In this document: in pieces, positions 16,139 to 24,924 of the stretch
Position numbering within the stretch: position 1 is the first letter of the stretch
How the letters are laid out: each line of letters starts with the position of its first letter
Source: Arthrobacter sp. OAP107
GTDB taxonomy: Bacteria > Actinomycetota > Actinomycetes > Actinomycetales > Micrococcaceae
Direction: 5' to 3'
NCBI RefSeq assembly: GCF_040546765.1
Contig: NZ_JBEPOK010000001.1
Span: forward strand, 4,712,001-4,776,000
Length of the DNA stretch: 64,000 nucleotides
The notes under the pieces: generated by a model
Told to the model about the DNA's origin: nothing
The model's input: the letters and a program-made list of their open reading frames with translations, nothing else
Databases searched by the model: none
Made by a program: the position numbers and the translations under genes

Positions 16139-16351
16139 CAGCGGTCCTTTCCACAAGATCGACGGGCGGTGCGGGCGTCACAGCAATTCTAACGGCAGCC
16201 CCCATCACGGCTCTTTGCCCATCCTTCCGGGACCACCATTTCGGGCCGCCCAGACCTGCAGCAAACGGGCAATGCCCAAGGTTTTCCCACGCTGCCGTGT
16301 TTACGGTCGGGGGTGTTACAGCAGCTCCGGGCCTGGTGGAGGGAGGCACCG

Positions 16352-17020
16352 ATGGATCTCCGAGGTCCCCTGCGCCTCTTCCGCGCAGCGCTGGTTAGTT
16401 CGCTGGCGGTCTCCCTGGCCGTGGCCGGCCACGTGCTGGGTGGCGGGCAGCTTCCGGGCATCGCGACCCTTGCCGGATCTGCCGCAGTCCTGCTGGCCCC
16501 GGCCGCCTGGCTCGCCCGGCGGCAGCTGTCGTTCGCGACCCTGTTCGGTGTGCTCGGCGCCGGCCAGCTCATGCTGCACACGGCCTTCACAGCCCTCTCC
16601 CCCGGCGCTTCCTGCCTGCCCCAACTGCCGCTTTCCCGGTTGCCGCTGACGCAGTTGCCGTTGACGCAGTTGCCGCTGACCGGCAGTTTGGCGCACGGCG
16701 GGCACGCGGGCCTGAGCTGCTCGGCCGCAATGGAAAGCATGCCCGTGGGTGACGGCGCCGATTCACCCGCAATACTGGCAGGCCACCTCCTCGCCACGCT
16801 GGCCACCGCCTGGCTGCTGCGGAGCGGCGAGGCCGCCCTGTGGCAGCTCCTGGCCTGGCTCCGCCCGCTGGTACGGCTCCCCCGCCCCGCCGGGTTCACG
16901 CCCGCCACGCACCGCCCCGGGGCATGGCCCACAGTTGTCGTCCGGGCCCACCGCCGCAACCTGCGGCACGACACCCTTCGCGGTCCGCCCCTCACGGCTC
17001 TCCCGCGCACCATTCAGTAA
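16352..17020 (+). CDS. YcnI-associated integral membrane protein, copy 2
   Basis: A 222-residue paralogue of the divergent gene at 15521-16138, with GHVLGGGQLP, GVLGAGQLMLHTAF and GHLLATLATAWLLRSGE at matching positions and a similar Arg/Pro-rich tail. An insertion in the central extracytoplasmic loop carries tandem LPLTQ repeats followed by HGGHAGLSCSAAMESMP, a His/Met/Cys-containing stretch that could bind copper. The start is ATG 16352 after GGAGGGAGG. The 213 bp between the two copies is a shared divergent promoter region. Function is unknown; association with YcnI is by position in both copies. Confidence 0.75.
   Translation: MDLRGPLRLFRAALVSSLAVSLAVAGHVLGGGQLPGIATLAGSAAVLLAPAAWLARRQLSFATLFGVLGAGQLMLHTAFTALSPGASCLPQLPLSRLPLTQLPLTQLPLTGSLAHGGHAGLSCSAAMESMPVGDGADSPAILAGHLLATLATAWLLRSGEAALWQLLAWLRPLVRLPRPAGFTPATHRPGAWPTVVVRAHRRNLRHDTLRGPPLTALPRTIQ
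16640..16680 (+). repeat. 15-bp tandem repeat inside the membrane protein gene
   Basis: TTGCCGCTGACGCAG units at 16640, 16655 and 16670 encode repeated LPLTQ in the extracytoplasmic loop. A degenerate unit precedes them. The repeat length is a multiple of three, so copy number can change without a frameshift. Confidence 0.8.
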
Positions 17021-17111
17021 CCTTCCTGCCCAAGGCTGTTCAGCCTGCGAAAGGGGTGCCGGGACGCTGCCCGACCATCCATCACCCCACGCTGCCCGTC
17101 AGCGCGCCCCA

Positions 17112-17182
17112 CGGCGCAAGCACCCCCCACGGCGCGAGCACGTCACCCGGCGCGAACGCGTCATTTACCCGGCGCGAACGCG
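17112..17182. repeat. Degenerate CGGCGCGAACGCGTCA repeats upstream of ycnI-2
   Basis: Four related copies occur at 17112, 17130, 17148 and 17170 (18-22 bp apart) in the 187-bp gap before ycnI-2. The regular spacing close to two helical turns would suit repeated protein binding, but slippage-type duplication is as likely. Confidence 0.6.
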
Positions 17183-17207
17183 CGGCAGCACCGCGAAAGG
17201 CTTTGTC

Positions 17208-18011
17208 ATGATTGCTTCAACAACCCGTGCCCTGGAGTCCCGGACCACGAAAGCTTCTGCACTGAAAACTTCTGCACTGAAGACCGTCAGCGTCGCAGCA
17301 GCGGCGGCCGGCCTTATGATCCTGGGCGTTGGTTCGGCATCCGCCCACGTCCACGTGGACCCGGCGTCCACCTCGGCGGGAGGCTTCTCGCAGCTGACCT
17401 TCCGGGTTCCCAACGAGTCCGAAACCGCCAAGACCACCAAGGTCACGGTCACGCTGCCCACGGCGACGCCGTTCACGTCCGTTTCGGTCAAGCCCATGGA
17501 CGGCTGGACGGCGAAGATCACCGAGGCAGCCCTGCCCGCTCCCGTCACGGTGGAGGGGGCCAAGATCACCAAGGCCGCCGCCACGGTCACCTGGACTGCC
17601 GACCCGGCCCACCAGCTCGGGCAGCACGAGTACCAGACATTCTCCATTTCGGTGGGCCGCCTGCCCGACGCCGGGACTACCGTGGCGCTGCCGGCCGCGC
17701 AGACCTACTCCGACGGCACGGTGGTCAACTGGAACCAGCCCGAAACCGCCGGCGGGGCCGAGCCCGAGCACCCGGTTCCCTCCTTCGTCACCACCGTGGC
17801 GGCGGACGAGCACTCGCATGCCGCACCCGCGGCAGCTACCGCCGCAGACACGGCAGCTGCGGACACAGCATCTGCCGACACCTCGGCGGCGTCGTCAACC
17901 ATCCCGGTCACGGCTGCTCCCGACACCACGTTCGGCATCGCGGGCCTCGGCGCGGGCCTGCTGGGCCTGGCCGCGGGGACTGCGGCCCTGGTGCGGACCA
18001 GGAAGCGTTAG
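17208..18011 (+). CDS. YcnI-family (DUF1775) copper-binding secreted protein, copy 2
   Basis: A 267-residue paralogue of the protein at 14559-15359. Long stretches agree, such as VPNESETAKT, SVSVKPMDGW and the QTFSISVGRLPDAGTT region. The signal peptide ends at SASA, leaving H47 as the mature N-terminus with an extra His two residues on (HVHVDP); E70 and the Trp of VVNW complete the expected copper site. It ends with a helix (GIAGLGAGLLGLAAGTAAL) and a basic tail. ATG 17208 follows AAAGG. Near the N-terminus a 15-bp duplication encodes SALKTSALKT. The stop lies only 2 bp from the stop of the convergent synthase gene. Confidence 0.85.
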   Translation: MIASTTRALESRTTKASALKTSALKTVSVAAAAAGLMILGVGSASAHVHVDPASTSAGGFSQLTFRVPNESETAKTTKVTVTLPTATPFTSVSVKPMDGWTAKITEAALPAPVTVEGAKITKAAATVTWTADPAHQLGQHEYQTFSISVGRLPDAGTTVALPAAQTYSDGTVVNWNQPETAGGAEPEHPVPSFVTTVAADEHSHAAPAAATAADTAAADTASADTSAASSTIPVTAAPDTTFGIAGLGAGLLGLAAGTAALVRTRKR

Positions 18012-18013
18012 CG

Positions 18014-19285
18014 TCAGGCCCTGGTGACCACGAGCGCCGCGCTGTGCCCGCCGAACCCGAAGGCATTGACGAGTCCCGCCGTCGCGGTGCTGCCGCTGAC
18101 GGTACCGGTGATGACGTTGAGGTCCACCTCGGGATCAAGGGAAGCCACGTTGTAGGTGCCGGGCAGGTCTCCGGTGCGGAGTGCCTGCAGCGTGGCGATG
18201 GCGGCCAGGGCGCCCGCTCCGCCGAGCAGGTGACCGGTGAGGGACTTCGTGGACGTCACCGGCACCTGGTCACCCGCAATGGCCTTGATGGCCTTGGCCT
18301 CCAGCCGGTCTCCCACGGGCGTCGAGGTGGCGTGCGCGTGCACGAACCCTATGTCCGTGCCACGGAGGCCGGCGGAGGCCAGGGCCTTCTCCATGACCCG
18401 CACCTGCATGTCCGGGTCGGCCGCCACGATGTCGTTCGCGTCCGAGGTCACGGCCGCGCCCGCAATGCCGCCCAGCACTTCCGCGCCCCGGGCACGCGCG
18501 TGGTTCTCGCTTTCCAGCACCACGATCCCCGCTCCCTCGGACAGCACGAACCCGTCGCGGTCCCGGTCGAACGGCCGTGAAGCCCGCTCCGGCTCGTCAT
18601 TGCGCGTCGAGAGCGCCCGGATCTGGGAAAAACCGGCGATGATCAGGTCGTTGATGCAGGCATCCACGCCGCCGGCGATCACGACGTCGGCCGCCCCGGA
18701 CCTGATCATTTCGGCACCCTGGGCAATCGCCTCGGCCCCGGACGCACAGGCGCTGACAGGGGTGCGTGCCCCGCCCTTCGCGCCCAGGTCGATCGAAACC
18801 CAAGCGGACGGCCCGTTCACCATGAGCCGGGTCAGGGTGTGCGGGGAAACCTTGCGCGGGCCGCCGTTGTCCAGCTCCCTGACCTGGGCCAGCACGGTGT
18901 CCATGCCGCCGTACGCCGAGCCGATCACGACGGCGAGCCGCTCCGGTTCGACGGCGGGTTTCCCGGCCTGCTCCCACGCTTCGCGCGAGGCTACGAGCGC
19001 CAGCTGGCCGCAGCGGTCCATCCGCTTCAGCTCGCGGGTGCTGAGGAACGCGCCAAGGTCTGCTGTGACCCGCCCGGCGATGCGCACCGGCAGAGCCTCG
19101 GCCCAGCCGTCCTCCAGCGTCGCGATGCCCGTCCGGCCGGCAAGCATCGCCTCCCAGGTCTCGGCCACTGTGGCCCCGAGCGGGTTCATGGATCCCATGC
19201 CGGTCACGACGGCCCTGGCTGATCCTGAAACGCTGGCTGATCCTGTAACTGGCGGTGTTGCCGCAGACGGCTGGTTTGTGGACAC
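18014..19285 (-). CDS. Beta-ketoacyl-ACP synthase II-like enzyme
   Basis: A 423-residue condensing enzyme with the Cys-His-His triad C180 (SACASGAEA), H318 (HAHATSTPVGD) and H352 (KSLTGHLLGGAG). The layout GMGSMNPLG at the start and NAFGFGGHSAALV at the end is that of FabF/KasA. It elongates acyl-ACP with malonyl-ACP. It sits alone here, away from any fabD/acpP/fabH genes, so it could be a second copy or an accessory synthase. The N-terminus has a GSASVSGSA extension of about 22 residues. Translation starts at GTG 19285 with an AAGG site. Confidence 0.88.
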   Translation of the reverse strand: MSTNQPSAATPPVTGSASVSGSARAVVTGMGSMNPLGATVAETWEAMLAGRTGIATLEDGWAEALPVRIAGRVTADLGAFLSTRELKRMDRCGQLALVASREAWEQAGKPAVEPERLAVVIGSAYGGMDTVLAQVRELDNGGPRKVSPHTLTRLMVNGPSAWVSIDLGAKGGARTPVSACASGAEAIAQGAEMIRSGAADVVIAGGVDACINDLIIAGFSQIRALSTRNDEPERASRPFDRDRDGFVLSEGAGIVVLESENHARARGAEVLGGIAGAAVTSDANDIVAADPDMQVRVMEKALASAGLRGTDIGFVHAHATSTPVGDRLEAKAIKAIAGDQVPVTSTKSLTGHLLGGAGALAAIATLQALRTGDLPGTYNVASLDPEVDLNVITGTVSGSTATAGLVNAFGFGGHSAALVVTRA

Positions 19286-19347
19286 GGCGATACCTTGCTT
19301 CGTTGGTTGGGAGACCGTTCGGGAGCTGCAGCCCCGCGTTGGTGCAG

Positions 19348-20961
19348 CTACTTTGCGGGGTTGTGCGTCCCGATAGGAACCAGCGTGAGGTCCGGATGGT
19401 TCTTCTCGATGCGGCGCAGGGCCCAGACGTCGTTGAAGAGGGCCAGGTATTCACCGTCGGACCGCAGCAGCACCTCGGCGCCCGGTACGTTGGCCAGCGC
19501 AGGCATGGCATCCGCCGTCGAGATCCTGGCCATGGAATACGGAAGGCGTTCCAGGCGCATGGGTGCGCTGAAGTCGTGCGCCATGCGGTCCTCCACCACT
19601 TCGAACTGCATGGGTCCGACGGCGGCAAGCACCGGCGCCTGGTCACCGCGGACGTCGGAACGCAGCACCTGGATGACGCCCTCGTGCTCGAGCTGCTCGA
19701 TCCCGCGGCGGAACTGCTTGAAGCGGCTGGGGTCCTTGGAGCGGGCAACCTGGAAGTGTTCGGGGGCGAACAGCGGGATGGCCGGGAACTCCACGGCTTC
19801 CTCAAGGAACAGGCTGTCCCCGACGCGCAGCGAGGACGCGTTGACCAGGCCAACGACGTCGCCCGGGTACGCCTCGTCGATGACCTCGCGTTCGCGGCCG
19901 AAAACCTGCTGCGCGTACTTCGTGGCAAACGACTTGCCGGTCCGGGTCTGGGTGACCACCATGCCGCGCTCGAACACGCCGGAGCAGACACGGATGAATG
20001 CAACGTGGTCGCGGTGGGCCTTGTTCATGCCGGCCTGGACCTTGAAGACGAAGCCGGAGAACGGCGACTCGACGGGACGCGGGGTGCCCTCGATGTCCGG
20101 CCGGGGCGCGGCCGGCGGGGCGAAGTCCACCAGTGCATCCAGGAGTTCCTTGACGCCGAAGTTCAGCGCCGCGGAGCTGAACAGGATGGGCGTGGCCTTG
20201 CCGGCGTGGAAGCTTTCGACGTCGAAGGCGAGGTTGGACTCGATGACCAGGCCCGCTTCATCGACCGCGTCCGTCCAGTTGGCGCCCTGGCTTTCGGCGG
20301 CTTCTTCGGGGGTGAAGTATTCGGTGAGGGCGATGCTGGCGCCGGCGTTGTTCCGCTGGAAACGCGCGAACCTGTCATTGCGCAGGTCCCAGACGCCGCG
20401 GAAATCGCCGGAGATGCCCACGGCCCAGGTCAGCGGCATGGGCTGCAGCCCGGTGCGCTCGGTGATCTCGTCCATGAGGGCCAGCGCATCCAGGCCGGGG
20501 CGGTCCCACTTGTTGATGACCGTGATGATGGGGAGGTTCCGCTGCTTGCAGACCTCGAACAGCTTCATGGTCTGGGTCTCCAGGCCCTTGGCCGCGTCCA
20601 CCAGCATCACGGCGCAGTCGACGGCGGCGAGCACCCGGTAGGTGTCCTCGGAGAAGTCGGCGTGGCCGGGGGTGTCCAGCAGGTTGATGACCGTGTCCCG
20701 GTAGGAGAACTGCAGGGCGGCCGAGCTGATGGAAATGCCGCGGTCCTTCTCCATCTGCATCCAGTCCGAGACTGTCTCCTTGCGGTTGGCCTTGCCGCTG
20801 GACGCGCCCGCGGTGCCGATCACCTTGGCATGCAGGGCCAGCGCCTCGGTGAGCGTGGACTTGCCGGCGTCGGGGTGGGAGATGACGGCGAACGTCCGGC
20901 GCCGCGAGGCCTGCTTATGGATCTCGTGCACTCGGGCGGGGCTCTGCACTTCTTGGGACAC
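19348..20961 (-). CDS. prfC: Peptide chain release factor 3
   Basis: A 537-residue translational GTPase that removes RF1/RF2 from the ribosome after termination. G1 is SHPDAGKST, the switch region includes KDRGISISSAALQF, G3 is DTPGHADF and G4 is NKWDRPG. These and the length (usual about 530) fit RF3 rather than EF-G. GTG 20961 (VSQEVQSPARVHEIHKQ) is the likely start, since the upstream extension is composition-biased. It is followed 62 bp later by the condensing enzyme on the same strand. Confidence 0.93.
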   Translation of the reverse strand: MSQEVQSPARVHEIHKQASRRRTFAVISHPDAGKSTLTEALALHAKVIGTAGASSGKANRKETVSDWMQMEKDRGISISSAALQFSYRDTVINLLDTPGHADFSEDTYRVLAAVDCAVMLVDAAKGLETQTMKLFEVCKQRNLPIITVINKWDRPGLDALALMDEITERTGLQPMPLTWAVGISGDFRGVWDLRNDRFARFQRNNAGASIALTEYFTPEEAAESQGANWTDAVDEAGLVIESNLAFDVESFHAGKATPILFSSAALNFGVKELLDALVDFAPPAAPRPDIEGTPRPVESPFSGFVFKVQAGMNKAHRDHVAFIRVCSGVFERGMVVTQTRTGKSFATKYAQQVFGREREVIDEAYPGDVVGLVNASSLRVGDSLFLEEAVEFPAIPLFAPEHFQVARSKDPSRFKQFRRGIEQLEHEGVIQVLRSDVRGDQAPVLAAVGPMQFEVVEDRMAHDFSAPMRLERLPYSMARISTADAMPALANVPGAEVLLRSDGEYLALFNDVWALRRIEKNHPDLTLVPIGTHNPAK

Positions 20962-21290
20962 GGTGCTACTTTCACTGCGATCCGCGGGGGATCCATGTTG
21001 GAAAAGGTGGCGGCGGAACCTGCCGGCCAAGGCTTCAAGTTTATCGCAGCGGCGGAATCCGCACCGAAGGCGGCCCAAAAGTGCCCCTCAGCCGGCCGCC
21101 GTCGAACGCACTCCGAAAGCCTTTCCCGCAGGCCTCCGGTGGGGCACTTTAAGGCTTGCCCGTGCGGTTGCTGGGGTAATGTACCCCTAGGATGGTGCAT
21201 GCGGGAAACCGAGTACTTTTGATCCTGCCGGCGGACCAGTCCAAACCGGCAAACCTGCAGGCCCCGCCTGCACCTTTGAAGGGAATATCT
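20962..21290. other. Gap between prfC and disA
   Basis: This 329-bp divergent gap contains the palindrome at 21078-21150 and presumably the promoters for prfC and disA. I see no open reading frame with coding character and no clear -35/-10 pair. Confidence 0.6.
21078..21150. repeat. Long-loop inverted repeat AAAGTGCCCC/GGGGCACTTT
   Basis: Perfect 10-bp arms (21078-21087 and 21141-21150) enclose 53 bp. The same arms, with a 2-base spacer, occur at 59979-59998. It is in a divergent promoter region, so it is not a terminator. Confidence 0.6.
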
Positions 21291-22367
21291 ATGGCTCGCA
21301 GCCCTGAAGAATCGCTCAAGGCGACTTTGGGGAGGGTGGCCCCGGGGACCGCACTGCGGGACGGCCTGGAACGCATTCTCCGCGGACGCACCGGTGCGCT
21401 GATCGTGCTGGGCTCGGACCGGACCATCGACTCCATCTGTTCCGGCGGCTTCGACATCGGCATCGACTTCTCACCCACCCGGCTCCGTGAACTGGCCAAG
21501 ATGGACGGCGCTATCATCTGCGACAGGGACGCCGGCAACATCCTCCGGGCGGCCGTGCAGCTCGTGCCGGACCCCAGCATCGAGACCCAGGAATCGGGCA
21601 CCCGGCACCGCACCGCCGAACGCGTCGCCATCCAGACCGGCGTTCCCGTGATCTCGGTGAGCCAGTCCATGCAGATCATCGCCCTGTACGTCAACGGCCT
21701 GCGGCACGTGCTCGAGGGCTCCGAAAAGGTCCTGGCCCGCGCCAACCAGGCCCTGGCCACGCTGGAACGCTACCGTTCCCGCCTGGACCAGGTGACCAGC
21801 TCGCTCTCTGCCCTGGAGATCGAGGCGATGGTGACCGTCCGCGATGTGGCAGTGACCCTGCAGCGCCAGGAGATGGTGCGCCGGATCTCCGAGGAGATCT
21901 CGCAGTATGTCCTGGAACTGGGTGAAGACGGCCGGCTTCTGTCCCTCCAGTTGGACGAGCTCACCGTGGGCCGCGGCCCGGGCAGCGACATCATCATCCG
22001 CGACTACGCCGGCCCGAACGCGTCACCGGAGGAGATCGACGGTGCTGTGAGCGCACTCCTCAACCTCGGACCCACCGAGCTGATCGACCTCAGCAAGATC
22101 GCGGGGATCATCGGGTTCGCCGGCGGCGTGGACACCCTCGATGCCGTGGTGCAGCCGCGCGGCTACCGGCTCCTCTCCGGGCTCAAGGCCGTGCCGAAGG
22201 CCGTCGCGGACAGGCTGGTGGACCACTTCGGCGGCCTGCAGCACCTCATGGCCGCAACGATCGATGACCTGATGACCGTGGACGGCATCGGCGACCAGCG
22301 CGCCCGCACGGTCCGGGAGGGCCTCAGCCGGATGGCCGAAGCCAGCCTGCTGGACAGGTTCCTCTAA
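21291..22367 (+). CDS. disA: DNA integrity scanning protein, diadenylate cyclase DisA
   Basis: A 358-residue DisA. The N-terminal diadenylate cyclase domain has the catalytic DGA (72-74, MDGAIICD) and RHR (105-107, GTRHRTAERV) motifs and makes c-di-AMP from two ATP. A helical spine (residues about 150-280) leads to C-terminal helix-hairpin-helix repeats (GLQHLMAATIDDLMTVDGIG) that bind branched DNA. ATG 21291 follows GAAGGGA. In relatives it sits next to radA, which inhibits it; here they are separated. It ends 6 bp from the convergent gene. Confidence 0.96.
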   Translation: MARSPEESLKATLGRVAPGTALRDGLERILRGRTGALIVLGSDRTIDSICSGGFDIGIDFSPTRLRELAKMDGAIICDRDAGNILRAAVQLVPDPSIETQESGTRHRTAERVAIQTGVPVISVSQSMQIIALYVNGLRHVLEGSEKVLARANQALATLERYRSRLDQVTSSLSALEIEAMVTVRDVAVTLQRQEMVRRISEEISQYVLELGEDGRLLSLQLDELTVGRGPGSDIIIRDYAGPNASPEEIDGAVSALLNLGPTELIDLSKIAGIIGFAGGVDTLDAVVQPRGYRLLSGLKAVPKAVADRLVDHFGGLQHLMAATIDDLMTVDGIGDQRARTVREGLSRMAEASLLDRFL

Positions 22368-22373
22368 GCCCCG

Positions 22374-23099
22374 TCAGCTGAGCTGGAAGACCGTCGGCGG
22401 GCTGACCTTGGCACCAAGCTTTGCGATGAACACGTAATATCCGCCGCCAACCGCACCCTCGGCCACCTTCTCGCAGCCCTGCACGGAACGGTTGCGCGGC
22501 CACGGGAAGTTCGCGGTTTCGCTCTTGCCGGGCGCAATGGTTTTGACCAGGTCAGTGCTGTCCGCCTGGCAGTCGCCCGATGAGAAGACGCGGTCCGAGC
22601 CGCTGGTGACCAGGAAGTCCATCTGCGACGTGCCAATGTTCACCTTGCATGGAAGCTTTCCGCCGTTGCTGACCGTGAGGCTCAGCACCGGCTTTTCATC
22701 CGCGGCGTAGGACGTCTTGTTCGTCGTGGCCTTGACGGTCACCAGCTTCTGGTCGCACGTGGGCGACGCGGACGGGGTTGCCGACGGACTGGCCGACGGC
22801 GTTGCGCCGGGCTGGCCCGCCTCGGCGCCGTCCGTGGAAGCACCCTGGGCGGAGTCCTGGGCGGATGAGGCCTGCTGGGCGCCGCCGAGGAGGCTGGTAA
22901 GTGTTGCCACACCGCCGACGATAAGGCAGAGGACCAGCAGCAGCGCCACTCCGGCGAAGAGCCGGCGGCGGCGGTAGACCGCAGGGCTCGGCTTGCGCCC
23001 TCCCCGGGGTACCGATTTCCCGGGCGCTGTTCTCTGTCCCGCCGTTTTTGCTGACCCGTTCCGGCCCGCGCCGGAATTCGAAGTGTCTTGCCTGCCCAT
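22374..23099 (-). CDS. Membrane-anchored hypothetical protein
   Basis: A 241-residue protein of unknown function. A basic cytoplasmic N-terminus (to about residue 46) precedes one helix (LFAGVALLLVLCLIVGGVA). An Ala/Ser/Pro linker with SPSATPSASP repeats follows, then an extracytoplasmic beta-rich domain with four Cys (CDQK, PCKV, GDCQAD, GCEK) that could form two disulfides. A similar protein lies next to disA in mycobacteria by position. No catalytic motif is visible. Confidence 0.75.
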   Translation of the reverse strand: MGRQDTSNSGAGRNGSAKTAGQRTAPGKSVPRGGRKPSPAVYRRRRLFAGVALLLVLCLIVGGVATLTSLLGGAQQASSAQDSAQGASTDGAEAGQPGATPSASPSATPSASPTCDQKLVTVKATTNKTSYAADEKPVLSLTVSNGGKLPCKVNIGTSQMDFLVTSGSDRVFSSGDCQADSTDLVKTIAPGKSETANFPWPRNRSVQGCEKVAEGAVGGGYYVFIAKLGAKVSPPTVFQLS

Positions 23100-23260
23100 C
23101 CTCCTAGGCTAAGGAACACCCCGGATTCTGCCGCACCACCACGCCGCCCCCGCCCCACCATGTCCAATTCGTAACGTAAATTCGGGTGACAACTGTCAGC
23201 ACACTTACTAAAATTGAATCCCGGTTACCACTTACCGGGCCGAGTTGGAGAGGACCTGCG

Positions 23261-23707
23261 ATGGTAGATCACGTGTCTGGCGGTCACCTCGAACGCGTCC
23301 TTCTGCCGCTGACGTTTGGCAAACATCAGAGCCAGGGGACTGAGTTCACGGTGCTTGCGGTTGAGATCTGGGACACCGGAATCGTGGTGAACCTGCACCT
23401 CGCCTCCGTCAGTGAAGACGACCCGCAAACCCCCGAAATCGTCATCCATGACCACTTTGGCACAGAGTACAAGCTGGATGAGGTGGCCACCGTCGGCACC
23501 CGCCAGCTGCAGTTCTTTGCGCCATCCATACCGGAAGGAACGCGCAGCCTGACCATCCGCTCGGTGGATTCGAACAGTGCCAGCTTCGTGGTGGCCCTCG
23601 CTGTTCCGGCGGCCAACGGCCGCGGCGGCGAAACCCTGCATGGCCACGTCCGGCGGCTGCCGGGCCGGCGGGAGGGGCTGCCTCCCGTGGAGCAGGAGGC
23701 CAGCTGA
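23261..23707 (+). CDS. Hypothetical protein
   Basis: A 148-residue soluble protein of unknown function. ATG 23261 has a GAGAGGA site. The sequence alternates short hydrophobic strands (FTVLAVEIWDTGIVVNLHL, PEIVIHDHFGTEYKL, RQLQFFAPSIPEGTRSLTI, SASFVVALAVP), consistent with a small all-beta fold. The tail is Arg/Gly-rich. No signal peptide is present. Confidence 0.65.
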   Translation: MVDHVSGGHLERVLLPLTFGKHQSQGTEFTVLAVEIWDTGIVVNLHLASVSEDDPQTPEIVIHDHFGTEYKLDEVATVGTRQLQFFAPSIPEGTRSLTIRSVDSNSASFVVALAVPAANGRGGETLHGHVRRLPGRREGLPPVEQEAS

Positions 23708-23756
23708 CGGTACCCGGCCGGGAACCGTCGCCGGGGTTTTCAACTAGAGTGTTGGC

Positions 23757-24791
23757 ATCAAAACCACAACCGCTTATCCCGCCACGCCGGGCCCCGCCAC
23801 GCCCAGGGCACCGGACACCCTCGCCACACCCGACCTGGCCGCCGCTGAGTGGGCCGGTGCCGACCTGGCCGGCGTCCACTCGACGCTGGACGGCTGGTTC
23901 GACGCCGAGGCCCGGGATTTGCCGTGGCGTGCGGCTGACCGCACACCCTGGGGCGTACTGGTCAGCGAGATCATGCTGCAGCAGACGCCCGTGGTGCGTG
24001 TGCTGCCGGTCTGGGAAGAGTGGATGCGCAGGTGGCCGGAGCCCGCAGCGCTGGCCCGGGAACCCTCAGGTGAAGCGGTCCGCGCCTGGGGCCGGCTGGG
24101 TTATCCGCGGCGCGCGCTCAGGCTTCATGGGGCCGCCGTCGCCATCGAACGCGACCACAACGGCCAGGTCCCGCCGGACTACGCCGAGCTGCTCGGCCTG
24201 CCGGGCGTGGGCAGCTACACTGCGGCCGCCGTCGCCGCCTTCGCTTTTGGGCGGCGCGAGACGGTGGTGGATACCAACATCCGGCGGGTCCACGCGCGGC
24301 TCTTTTCCGGTGCCGCCCTGCCCGCCCCCGCCCTGACGGCGGCAGAGATGCGGCTTGCCGCGGAACTGCTGCCGTCCGACGCCGGCACGTCCGTCCGCTG
24401 GAACGCCTCGGTCATGGAGCTCGGGGCGCTGGTGTGCACGGCGCGTTCTCCCAAGTGCGCGGCGTGCCCGGTACGCGACCGCTGCGCCTGGCTAGCGGCC
24501 GGCGAGCCGCCGCCGACGTACACGCCCAAGGGCCAGGCGTGGCACGGCACCGACCGCCAGGTCCGGGGCGGCGTGATGGCCGTCCTCCGGCTGGCCGACG
24601 CCCCGGTACCGGCGGAAATGTTCCAACAGGCCCCGGCCGACCTCGGATTCGAAGCCGCCGGCATCGGCGTTCCGCTGGCCGCACTGCACCGGCTGAACTG
24701 CGCGCCTGAGCAGCTGGAACGGGCCCTGACAGGCCTCCTGGCGGACGGCCTGGCCGAACTGCACGACGGTGGTTACCGGCTGCCCGCCTGA
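23757..24791 (+). CDS. mutY: A/G-specific adenine glycosylase, start codon unclear
   Basis: MutY removes adenine paired with 8-oxoguanine. The helix-hairpin-helix LPGVGSYTAAAVAAF, catalytic Asp in VVDTNIRRVH and the 4Fe-4S ligands C-x6-C-x2-C-x5-C (VCTARSPKCAACPVRDRCAW) are intact. The C-terminal domain is shorter than in E. coli. The first ATG/GTG/TTG in frame is TTG 23919, inside the conserved LPWR motif, which would lose the first helix (HSTLDGWFDAEARD). The frame is open upstream to a stop at 23745 with GC-rich third positions, so translation must begin earlier. Candidates are ATC 23757 (used here) or CTG 23835 or 23865. A base error at the start codon is possible. Confidence 0.85.
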   Translation: MKTTTAYPATPGPATPRAPDTLATPDLAAAEWAGADLAGVHSTLDGWFDAEARDLPWRAADRTPWGVLVSEIMLQQTPVVRVLPVWEEWMRRWPEPAALAREPSGEAVRAWGRLGYPRRALRLHGAAVAIERDHNGQVPPDYAELLGLPGVGSYTAAAVAAFAFGRRETVVDTNIRRVHARLFSGAALPAPALTAAEMRLAAELLPSDAGTSVRWNASVMELGALVCTARSPKCAACPVRDRCAWLAAGEPPPTYTPKGQAWHGTDRQVRGGVMAVLRLADAPVPAEMFQQAPADLGFEAAGIGVPLAALHRLNCAPEQLERALTGLLADGLAELHDGGYRLPA

Positions 24792-24924
24792 TCTTCCGGG
24801 GACGGGTCCACGGCGTGGCTTTTGGTCTCAATTAGGCACCCACAGCCCGGACCTGGGTAACGATGAGGGCGCCAGTTTGCGCGCCGCCGGTTGCACCGCC
24901 GAAGCGCGGATCTACCCTGAAGAC

